This document shows, in pieces, positions 1 through 4,640 of a stretch of 7,022 nt of DNA. This DNA comes from an uncultured Rickettsiales bacterium. Lineage in GTDB: Bacteria > Pseudomonadota > Alphaproteobacteria > Rickettsiales > Deianiraeaceae. The stretch lies in assembly GCA_946544555.1 (NCBI GenBank), contig CAMNMI010000047.1:1-7022 (forward strand), in the 5' to 3' direction. Each line of letters begins with the position of its first letter. Position 1 is the first letter of the stretch. The notes under the pieces are model-generated. The model saw only the letters and a program-made list of their open reading frames with translations. It had not been told where the DNA came from and searched no databases. A program made the position numbers and the translations under genes.

Positions 1-157
1 TTTTTGCAACAACCTCACCGTCATCCGAGCCATAATACCCTCCTGCGAGCTTAGCGAAAGCATCTTCAATGGCATCTATGACAACATTTTTTGAAATGCC
101 CTTTTCCTCCGAGAGCAAGTCAATTATAGATAATATCTCTGAACTTAATTTAAACAT
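1..157 (-). CDS. nusA: Transcription termination/antitermination factor NusA, N-terminal fragment (partial at left edge)
   Basis: NusA binds RNA polymerase and modulates pausing, termination and antitermination. Only the first 52 codons, beginning at the ATG complementary to 155-157, lie in the window. They read MFKLSSEILSIIDLLSEEKG and continue ISKNVVIDAIEDAFAKLAGG. This is the NusA N-terminal pattern: a helix 'EiL.iid.la.eKgi', then 'vi.Aie.A...A...yg' and an acidic stretch. The frame is open to the edge. The region just upstream holds a plausible promoter and then tRNA-Ser. The usual upstream partner rimP is not there, so the gene either heads its own transcript or follows the tRNA. A purine stretch (GAGATGAG in the sense strand) just before the ATG could serve as a weak ribosome binding site. 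The identification rests on about 50 residues, so another small helical N-terminus cannot be fully excluded. Confidence 0.7.
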   Translation of the reverse strand, partial: MFKLSSEILSIIDLLSEEKGISKNVVIDAIEDAFAKLAGGYYGSDDGEVVAK

Positions 158-181
158 AACTCATCTCACGACAAAGCTACT

Positions 182-209
182 TTTATAATTGTCAAGTTTT
201 AAATGTAAA
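182..209 (-). promoter_or_regulatory. Candidate sigma-70-type promoter for nusA
   Basis: On the minus strand a TTTACA hexamer (204-209) is followed after 16 bases by TATAAA (182-187). Each matches the consensus hexamer at 5 of 6 positions. Transcription would start near 175, giving a leader of under 20 bases before the ATG at 157. A second TTGACA lies inside the spacer (190-195), but it has no -10 hexamer at the right distance. Confidence 0.4.
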
Positions 210-236
210 AATACTGGACGGAAAAGCGAATTTTCC
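207..236 (-). terminator. Possible hairpin terminator after tRNA-Ser
   Basis: Immediately 3' of the tRNA CCA end (minus sense), GGAAAA and TTTTCC (231-236 and 220-225) form a 6-bp stem around a 5-base loop. A run of five T residues follows after about eight bases (207-211). The gap before the T-run makes this a weak intrinsic terminator. It could equally be a 3' processing hairpin for the tRNA precursor. Confidence 0.3.
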
Positions 237-238
237 AC

Positions 239-329
239 TGGCGGACAGACAGAGATTCGAACTCTGGATACGGCAGAACCGTACGCCGGTTTTCAAGACC
301 GGTGCTTTCAACCACTCAGCCATCTGTCC
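239..329 (-). tRNA. tRNA-Ser, anticodon UGA
   Basis: The minus strand folds as a class II tRNA with encoded CCA (239-241). The 7-bp acceptor stem is GGACAGA with TCTGTCC, followed by discriminator G. The D-arm carries GCTGAGTGGTTGAAAGC. The anticodon stem is CCGGT with ACCGG around loop CTTGAAA, with TGA complementary to 293-295. A long variable arm has a 5-bp stem (TACGG with CCGTA), which is diagnostic of tRNA-Ser. The T-arm is CAGAG TTCGAAT CTCTG. All stems are fully paired, so the gene looks functional. It decodes UCA, and UCG/UCU by wobble depending on modification. It lies upstream of nusA on the same strand. Confidence 0.97.
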
Positions 330-339
330 CCAGCGCACA

Positions 340-369
340 CTAAAAGTGGTTTTTTTATTTGCAAGTCAA
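340..369 (-). promoter_or_regulatory. Candidate promoter for tRNA-Ser
   Basis: In the minus sense TTGACT (364-369) precedes a weak -10-like TTTTAG (340-345) with an 18-base spacer. Transcription would begin just a few bases before the tRNA 5' end at 329. The -35 is good (5 of 6) and the -10 is poor. Position relative to the tRNA is the main support. Confidence 0.35.
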
Positions 370-395
370 TTTAAAAATAAGATTTAAAAATAAGA
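370..395. repeat. Tandem duplication of a 13-bp AT-rich unit
   Basis: The unit TTTAAAAATAAGA occurs twice back to back (370-382 and 383-395) with no mismatch. It lies between the tRNA promoter and the GC-rich remnant at 401. Replication slippage is the simplest explanation. No function is evident. Confidence 0.8.
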
Positions 396-400
396 TGATT

Positions 401-420
401 TGTTGCGCCGGGGGTGGAGC
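401..420 (+). repeat. Solo left-end remnant of the GC-rich palindromic element
   Basis: TGTTGCGC at 401-408 is identical to the left outer arm of the full element at 3611-3618. Over 18 bases, 403-420 matches the left end of the other full copy (977-994) at 15 positions, following the shared pattern TTGCGC-2-GGGG-1-GGAGC. The remainder of the element, including its conserved right half, is absent. The rest of the gene-free stretch 421-578 is plain AT-rich sequence in which I see nothing specific. Confidence 0.5.
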
Positions 421-578
421 AAAGTAATTGGTTCAATACGAATATTAGATTGTCGCATTATAACGTTGCAATAAGATTGTAAGAACTTCCTAAAAAATGA
501 GTTAATTAAAAGATAAAAGAAACTAAAACCATACAAGACACCAAATCTGATATACCAAAAACATCTTGCAGTTTTCTT

Positions 579-905
579 TCAATCTTGATAATAGGAGGAC
601 AATAGGCGCTCAAGGCCCTTCTTCTCGCTCTTGACCCACTCTCTTGCCGCCGGGAAGTAATCCTCAATTCTACTCGCGTGCCCATTCATAAGCATGTCAT
701 CAACGCGCATTTTATTTGCAATACTCATAATGTGAAATGCCACGTCTATCTGTTCGTTTTGGGCACATTTGCGCTCTAACGCCGTCTGTTTGATCCCTAA
801 AATGAGAAAAAGCAATGTTGGCATGACAACCAAAATTCCAAAAACGATGTAAGCAAAAAATTTCTTCAATTTGTCTTTATAAATTTGTTTTTTATCAAAA
901 GTCAT
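579..905 (-). CDS. Small single-pass membrane protein, unknown function
   Basis: This is a 108-residue protein I do not recognise. A short basic, polar N-terminus (residues 1-15, rich in Lys) precedes one strongly hydrophobic segment at about 16-38, with a Pro at 29. A roughly 70-residue soluble tail follows, containing one Cys and many charged residues and likely helical. The basic N-terminus followed by a membrane span suggests an N-in orientation, with the tail outside the cytoplasmic membrane. The hydrophobic segment is not followed by an obvious signal-peptidase site. The ATG at 905 is the first in frame, but no clear Shine-Dalgarno sequence precedes it. No partner gene is contiguous: a palindromic element lies upstream and a gene-free stretch downstream. 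The length, clean membrane segment and lack of a better overlapping frame support a real gene. Confidence 0.6.
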   Translation of the reverse strand: MTFDKKQIYKDKLKKFFAYIVFGILVVMPTLLFLILGIKQTALERKCAQNEQIDVAFHIMSIANKMRVDDMLMNGHASRIEDYFPAAREWVKSEKKGLERLLSSYYQD

Positions 906-975
906 AATTTTTGAAAAAAAATCTTCTATTGGTTAAAGAACATTGTATCTAAATGTCAAGTAGCCATGATTGGTA

Positions 976-1058
976 TTTGCGCTAGGGGCGGAGCTGGTTT
1001 GGCCGCCGAGGAACGAGGCGCAGCCAAACCGCGAGGGCGTGGCCTCGGGCGGCGCAAA
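976..1058 (+). repeat. GC-rich palindromic element, full copy A
   Basis: This is an 83-base element, far richer in GC than its surroundings, with nested inverted repeats. The outer arms are TTTGCGC (976-982) and GCGCAAA (1052-1058). The inner arms are GGTTTGGC (996-1003) and GCCAAACC (1023-1030), extended by CGCC (1004-1007) with GGCG (1017-1020). A third hairpin pairs CGAGG (1032-1036) with CCTCG (1043-1047). The result is a closed outer stem with two inner hairpins. Bases 1025-1057 are identical to 3664-3696 in copy B. It lies between two divergently oriented genes, and it contains no credible coding frame. The design resembles dispersed palindromic elements (REP-like, or Rickettsia palindromic-type), but I cannot name the family. 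Confidence 0.85.
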
Positions 1059-1071
1059 AATAATAAATAAC

Positions 1072-1099
1072 TTGTTTTAACGGAGAAAAATAAGATAAT
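1072..1099 (+). promoter_or_regulatory. Candidate promoter for the tail-anchored protein gene
   Basis: TTGTTT (1072-1077) and GATAAT (1094-1099) are separated by 16 bases, giving a predicted start near 1106. This lies just downstream of palindromic element A and 20-60 bases ahead of the possible start codons of the next gene. The -10 matches consensus at 5 of 6 positions and the -35 is weaker. Confidence 0.35.
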
Positions 1100-1127
1100 A
1101 TTTATAACTTTGTTTATTGTTTGATTA

Positions 1128-2276
1128 TTGGCGGATAGTAATGATGAGATATACATTAAAAATGAGATGCAAATAGATATTGGAAGCAAAAAAGAAGTTT
1201 CCAATCAAGGAGAAGTAGTGCCAAAAAATGGCAATATTAACGTCAAAAACTATGATGAACTTTTACAAAAATTCAACAGCGGACAAGTATATTTGGAGGA
1301 TATTCAAAATCAAATGAAAAGTGGAGATAAAAATTACAATGAACTTTTATCGCATTTCAAGGAACAAAACCTTGTTGTTATCATTCACAGAGATGTGCAA
1401 AAACCAGCATTGCACCGCATTACTGTTGTTGATCCTAATAATGAAGAACAAGTGAATAATTTGAATATAAATATTGTCAATGAGGAAGGAAATACTACAA
1501 AACCAGTGAAAATTTCAACATGGACGCACGGAACTTGGGCAGAAGATCATGCGCTAGATAAGACATTCCGTATGCGATACAAGGATGCTGATTGCTATTT
1601 ACTTTTCAGCAACAGTCCTCACAATGGAGCTTATGCAACCACAAACGATAGCAGGGCAAGAGCTGCAAATCAGTCAAGGATTATCAACAAAATTTTGGCA
1701 CAAAATAAGACAAAAACAAAAGAACTTACGAGCGGAGGATGCAGTTTAGGGATTTGGCATCATTTGAATGTAATTGACAATCTGGATGTATCAAATCTAA
1801 ATCCAAATGACAAGTTAAACATTCAACTGAAATGGATACCTACTTTTGGCCCGTTTATAACATCTGTGGACGAGCAAGCAGAGCTGTTTAAAAAGGTTGT
1901 CGAAAAGCCGGAAATTCAGCGGATAATTAATGATATTGACATTGAAATTGCACCTGAGCGAGCGTATAAATTCCACGATCCGAAAGCCACGTTGGAGTTC
2001 TACAATAACTGTTGTTGTGATGATGAGATTATTGGAGTTTTGAACCATAAAATGAATGATAAAACACATGAAAATATTTGCAAAATTAACCCAAATAGAA
2101 AAACATTTTTGGAGAAATTGATGTTAATAATTACTACTGTTTGCACCATTCTCACAATAGTTGGACTAATTGCTATATTGGCAAGAAGTAGTAATCAAAA
2201 TAAGTCGGTAAATAATGAGAATAGCAATCTCAATCTTGATAATGCAAAACAGAATAAAGGTAATTGGATTTGGTAG
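1128..2276 (+). CDS. Tail-anchored protein with weak alpha/beta-hydrolase-like pattern, function unknown
   Basis: This is a protein of 382 residues if TTG at 1128 starts it, or 369 from ATG at 1167. The ATG has an AATGAG purine stretch just before it and may be the better start; a stop at 1122 limits extension. I do not recognise the family. Visible features, in TTG numbering, begin with a polar N-terminus holding two similar segments (NYDELLQKF at 41-49, NYNELLSHF at 69-77). Next come THGTW at 133-137, an Arg/Ala-rich helix at about 174-192, and GCSLG at 204-208, which fits the GxSxG nucleophile-elbow consensus. A PTFGPF stretch follows at 238-243, and a CCC cluster at 295-297. One membrane span lies at 331-352 with a 30-residue Asn-rich tail. 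There is no signal peptide. The HG-T, R..AA and GxSxG order is reminiscent of lipase/esterase-type hydrolases. However, the residues before the elbow are not hydrophobic as expected, so the hydrolase idea is tentative. Confidence 0.75.
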   Translation: MADSNDEIYIKNEMQIDIGSKKEVSNQGEVVPKNGNINVKNYDELLQKFNSGQVYLEDIQNQMKSGDKNYNELLSHFKEQNLVVIIHRDVQKPALHRITVVDPNNEEQVNNLNINIVNEEGNTTKPVKISTWTHGTWAEDHALDKTFRMRYKDADCYLLFSNSPHNGAYATTNDSRARAANQSRIINKILAQNKTKTKELTSGGCSLGIWHHLNVIDNLDVSNLNPNDKLNIQLKWIPTFGPFITSVDEQAELFKKVVEKPEIQRIINDIDIEIAPERAYKFHDPKATLEFYNNCCCDDEIIGVLNHKMNDKTHENICKINPNRKTFLEKLMLIITTVCTILTIVGLIAILARSSNQNKSVNNENSNLNLDNAKQNKGNWIW

Positions 2277-2293
2277 CATTTGCGACGTGCCGC

Positions 2294-2321
2294 CAGAGAC
2301 ATGTCTTTGTGTTTTTTTTTT
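2294..2321 (+). terminator. Intrinsic terminator after the tail-anchored protein gene
   Basis: CAGAGA (2294-2299) and TCTTTG (2304-2309) pair over six positions, one of them G-U, around a CATG loop. Two bases later comes a run of ten T residues (2312-2321). It lies 18 bases past the stop codon of the preceding gene. The stem is short but the T-run is strong. Confidence 0.55.
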
Positions 2322-2361
2322 AATCTTCTCGTTTTATCAATCATCACTTCGCTCTGATGAA

Positions 2362-2383
2362 AAACCAAGCTCCGCGCTGCGTA
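2362..2383 (-). repeat. Possible degenerate, inverted fragment of the palindromic element
   Basis: Read on the minus strand, this stretch contains GCGGAGCT followed after one base by GGTTT. Copy A has the same two blocks (988-995 and 996-1000) directly adjacent. An upstream TTACGC resembles the TTTGCGC outer arm. Spacing differs by small gaps and no right half is visible, so this may be a decayed copy or chance. Confidence 0.3.
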
Positions 2384-2429
2384 ATGACTTTACAATTTGA
2401 CAATTAAATTACAAACACAAACTTCAATT

Positions 2430-3608
2430 ATGCTGCATAAAATCGGGCTACTCGTGGAAAAATATGCTGAAATTTTGCAGATATTTGGTGCAAACTGTGA
2501 AGCCAAGCTGGTTGGCGGATGCGTGCGCGACTATTTGAAATACGGCAAGTTTGTTGAAGATGTTGATATAAGCACCATTTTAACACCAAAAGAGATTGTT
2601 GCAAAGTTGTTGGAATACAAGCAAGCCACTAAAAAGCATATCACAATCCTTGACAGAGATGTCAAATACGGCACCGTAGTGGCTATTATAGATGCCCAGA
2701 GATATGAAATTACGACAACACGAGCGGACATAAACTGCCACGGCAGGCAGGCAGAAGTGGCTTTTTGTCGCGATTTTGAGGCCGACAGTGGACGCCGAGA
2801 TTTTACTATAAATGCACTGTATGTTGGTTTGGATGGCAAAATTGATGACTTCCACGGTGGACTACTTGACCTTGAAAACAACAAAATCGCCTTTATTGGC
2901 GACGCGGACAAGCGCGTAAAAGAGGACTTTCTCCGCATTGTTAGATACTTCCGCTTTTCCACAAAATTTTGCAACTTTGATATTGATGACTACATTACTT
3001 CAATTTTTAAAAACAATGCTGAAGGGCTAAAAAACATATCTCGCGAGCGATTTAGGTCGGAAATTTGGAAACTTTTAAGCTATGAAAAATGGCAAAATGG
3101 ACTGGAAATTATCAAAAAAAGTGGTTTGCTTTGCTCTATTTTTGGCATCAAAACAGAACCAAAAACATGCAATAATATTATAAATATACATGATAAAAAT
3201 TTTGAACAAATTGTTAAATTATTTCATTTTTTTGGTGGAAAAAAAACTGTTATGAACCAGCTAATTGAGAGCTTTAAACTCACAAAAAAGGAACAAAAAT
3301 TTCTTATATTTTTGCAGAATTTTTTCACGCTTTGCAACAACAAAAATTTATCATTGAATGCAAAAAAATTTGTTTTCAATGCCGAAAAAACTGACTTGCA
3401 AATAGCTATGCAGATTTGTAATGACGATTTAAAATTTACAATAGCACAGTTTTTAAAGGTTATAAAACCACTTCCAATAACCACTACAGATCTACTAAAT
3501 ACTGGTATGAAAGGTAAAGAAATTGGTGATGCAATCAAAAAAATTACGGAAATTTGGATAAAAAATGAGTTCAAAAATACGAAAGAGGAATTGTTGGGAT
3601 TTTTATAA
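2430..3608 (+). CDS. cca: CCA-adding enzyme (tRNA nucleotidyltransferase)
   Basis: The enzyme adds or repairs the 3' CCA of tRNAs from CTP and ATP. It is a class II nucleotidyltransferase, the fold shared with bacterial poly(A) polymerase. The 392-residue length is normal. The core motif VGGCVRDYL lies at 28-36, with metal-binding carboxylates in EDVDIST (D44, D46). RYEITTTRAD is at 91-100 and RRDFTINAL at 122-130. DG-DDFHGG-DL runs at 135-148, and the ED-LRIVRYFRF helix at 165-176. The C-terminal half is helical, with 'ERFRSEIWKLL' and a late 'GMKGKEIGDAI' segment typical of the family. I chose the ATG at 2430. A TTG at 2397 would add 11 residues lacking family resemblance, and no strong ribosome site marks either. 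The spelling around TTTRAD-GR-AEVAF resembles alphaproteobacterial members. A poly(A) polymerase role is the alternative, but the short length and motif set favour CCA addition. Confidence 0.93.
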   Translation: MLHKIGLLVEKYAEILQIFGANCEAKLVGGCVRDYLKYGKFVEDVDISTILTPKEIVAKLLEYKQATKKHITILDRDVKYGTVVAIIDAQRYEITTTRADINCHGRQAEVAFCRDFEADSGRRDFTINALYVGLDGKIDDFHGGLLDLENNKIAFIGDADKRVKEDFLRIVRYFRFSTKFCNFDIDDYITSIFKNNAEGLKNISRERFRSEIWKLLSYEKWQNGLEIIKKSGLLCSIFGIKTEPKTCNNIINIHDKNFEQIVKLFHFFGGKKTVMNQLIESFKLTKKEQKFLIFLQNFFTLCNNKNLSLNAKKFVFNAEKTDLQIAMQICNDDLKFTIAQFLKVIKPLPITTTDLLNTGMKGKEIGDAIKKITEIWIKNEFKNTKEELLGFL

Positions 3609-3610
3609 TT

Positions 3611-3698
3611 TGTTGCGCGGCGCGGAGCGCGTTTGTGCGAGGAGCAACGCGAGGAGCGAAATACAAACCGCGAGGGCGTGGCCTCGGGCGGCGCAACA
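3611..3698 (+). repeat. GC-rich palindromic element, full copy B
   Basis: This 88-base element starts two bases after the cca stop codon. The outer arms TGTTGCGC (3611-3618) and GCGCAACA (3691-3698) pair perfectly over 8 bp. The inner arms GTTTGT (3631-3636) and ACAAAC (3663-3668) continue into GC-rich pairs with a one-base bulge. The third hairpin, CGAGG with CCTCG, is the same as in copy A. Between the inner arms GCGAGGAGC is directly repeated (3637-3645, 3649-3657). The right part is identical to copy A over 33 bases (3664-3696 versus 1025-1057), while the left part differs but keeps the pairing. No T-run follows, so it is not a classical intrinsic terminator, although it could stall polymerase between cca and merR. 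Confidence 0.85.
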
Positions 3699-3736
3699 GA
3701 AATATTTATTGCAAATTATTTTTCTTATTGTGAATA

Positions 3737-4099
3737 TTGATTGTGGGAGAGGAGAATTTTTTTTCAATTGGAGAAGTTGCAAAGATGCTAAAACTGCCAG
3801 TCCACACCATTAGATACTGGACACAGACCTTTGAACATATTGAATTTTCAACAAAAAATGGAAGAAGGTATTATGATGATGTGGCAATTAGTGAGCTAAA
3901 AAAAATCAAGGAATTGGCCCACAAAAAAGGCATGAAAATTGAGGGCATCAAGCAGATGTTGAGATATAAAAAAATTGACATGAATAAATTTGAAGCAGCA
4001 AATAAGAGCGATGCTTGCAAAAAGTTGCAATTAATAATTGAAAATATTGATAAAATAATTGAAAAAATAAAGATTGAAATGGAAGGTTTGAATAGCTAA
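3737..4099 (+). CDS. MerR-family transcriptional regulator
   Basis: This is a DNA-binding regulator of 118-120 residues. A winged helix-turn-helix at the N-terminus reads FSIGEVAKMLKLPVHTIRYW (residues 9-28 from TTG). The wing motif NGRRYYDDVAISELKKI and 'KGMKIEGIKQML' follow, all typical of MerR. The C-terminal part (about 85-118) is a charged helix suited to dimerisation. It has no cluster of Cys or other obvious effector-binding domain. It resembles the small regulators near ihfA in alphaproteobacteria, but here it sits before def. No ATG precedes the HTH. TTG at 3737 and GTG at 3743 are the candidates, and the purine-rich GGGAGAGGAG lies inside the frame, so the start is uncertain. The stop is 3 bases before def, so the two are probably co-transcribed. 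Its targets cannot be read from sequence. Confidence 0.88.
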   Translation: MIVGEENFFSIGEVAKMLKLPVHTIRYWTQTFEHIEFSTKNGRRYYDDVAISELKKIKELAHKKGMKIEGIKQMLRYKKIDMNKFEAANKSDACKKLQLIIENIDKIIEKIKIEMEGLNS

Positions 4100-4102
4100 A
4101 AT

Positions 4103-4570
4103 ATGGCAAATCGTGACATTATAAAAGTTCCAAATCCAATGTTGGCACAAAAATCAGAGGAGGTCAAAATCATTGACAAGTCAATAAAAAAGCTTGTGAA
4201 AGACATGTTCGAGACAATGAAAAAAAATGACGGCATTGGATTGGCTGCAGTGCAAATTGGAGTATTGAAACGCATTATCGTCATTGAAATTGAAAAAGAA
4301 GGCATCAAAACAGAGCTAATAAATCCAAAAATATTAAGCTATTCATCCAGCAAGAGCACTATGGAAGAGGGCTGTTTGTCAGTCCCGAACAGCTATTACG
4401 ATGTAGAGCGCCCAAATGAGATTGTCGTTGAGTTCACAAACTTGAAGAATGAAGTTCAAAAAATTGAGGCAAGCGGCCTTTTTGCACGATGCATCCAGCA
4501 TGAAATTGACCATTTGAATGGCATAACGATTGTTGATAAGGGAAAATGTGCTAAAACAAGAGAAAAATAA
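4103..4570 (+). CDS. def: Peptide deformylase
   Basis: The enzyme removes the N-terminal formyl group from nascent proteins using a bound metal. All three catalytic motifs are intact: GIGLAAVQIG (residues 44-53), EEGCLSVP (88-95, with metal ligand C91), and QHEIDH (132-137, with ligands H133 and H137 and catalytic E134). The length of 155 residues is slightly short. After 'GITIVDKG' the usual 'DrLs..kr' tail is replaced by about ten basic residues, just upstream of the transposase promoter. The motif-containing core is complete and E. coli deformylase tolerates loss of its C-terminal tail, so the enzyme is probably active. It starts 3 bases after the merR stop, implying one transcript. The usual partner fmt is not adjacent within this window. 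Confidence 0.95.
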   Translation: MANRDIIKVPNPMLAQKSEEVKIIDKSIKKLVKDMFETMKKNDGIGLAAVQIGVLKRIIVIEIEKEGIKTELINPKILSYSSSKSTMEEGCLSVPNSYYDVERPNEIVVEFTNLKNEVQKIEASGLFARCIQHEIDHLNGITIVDKGKCAKTREK

Positions 4571-4597
4571 ACAATTTTGCTCTGTTATGAAAATGAC

Positions 4598-4625
4598 TTG
4601 ACTTTTATAATTCTTGTTCTATAAA
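4598..4625 (+). promoter_or_regulatory. Promoter for the transposase gene
   Basis: TTGACT (4598-4603) and TATAAA (4620-4625), each 5 of 6 to consensus, are 16 bases apart, with an expected start near 4632. An 8-bp inverted repeat, ACTTTTAT (4601-4608) and ATAAAAGT (4632-4639), brackets the -10 region and could be an operator or simply an AT-rich coincidence. The predicted leader before ATG 4641 is about 9 bases, so translation may be nearly leaderless. Confidence 0.5.
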
Positions 4626-4640
4626 ATAGTCATAAAAGTT

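Noticed and set aside
190..195. TTGACA (minus strand) as a nusA -35 box
   Set aside because: No -10-like hexamer lies 15-19 bases downstream; the TTTACA/TATAAA pair at 182-209 fits better.
335..359. Plus-strand hairpin CACT/AGTG followed by a T-run
   Set aside because: The stem is only 4 bp and no plus-strand gene lies upstream. The T-run is better read as part of the AT-rich tRNA promoter region.
189..374. Plus-strand 61-codon open frame
   Set aside because: It runs antisense through the tRNA-Ser gene, whose structure is complete.
956..1204. Minus-strand open frame with an Arg/Pro-rich C-terminal part
   Set aside because: The Arg/Pro stretch is a translation of the GC-rich palindromic element, and the start overlaps the beginning of the plus-strand gene. 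It is a shadow frame.
2215..2400. Plus-strand open frame overlapping the end of the tail-anchored protein gene
   Set aside because: It crosses the T-run terminator and the intergenic region, and shows no protein-like composition.
2531..2974. Minus-strand open frame of 147 codons
   Set aside because: It lies wholly within cca, whose family motifs are unambiguous on the plus strand.
3611..3698. GC-rich palindrome as a CRISPR unit or intrinsic terminator
   Set aside because: There are no regularly spaced repeats with unique spacers, and no T-run follows the hairpin.
4541..4600. Left terminal inverted repeat of the IS1595-type element
   Set aside because: Comparison by eye with the reverse complement of 5637-5760 gave only short, gapped matches no better than chance.
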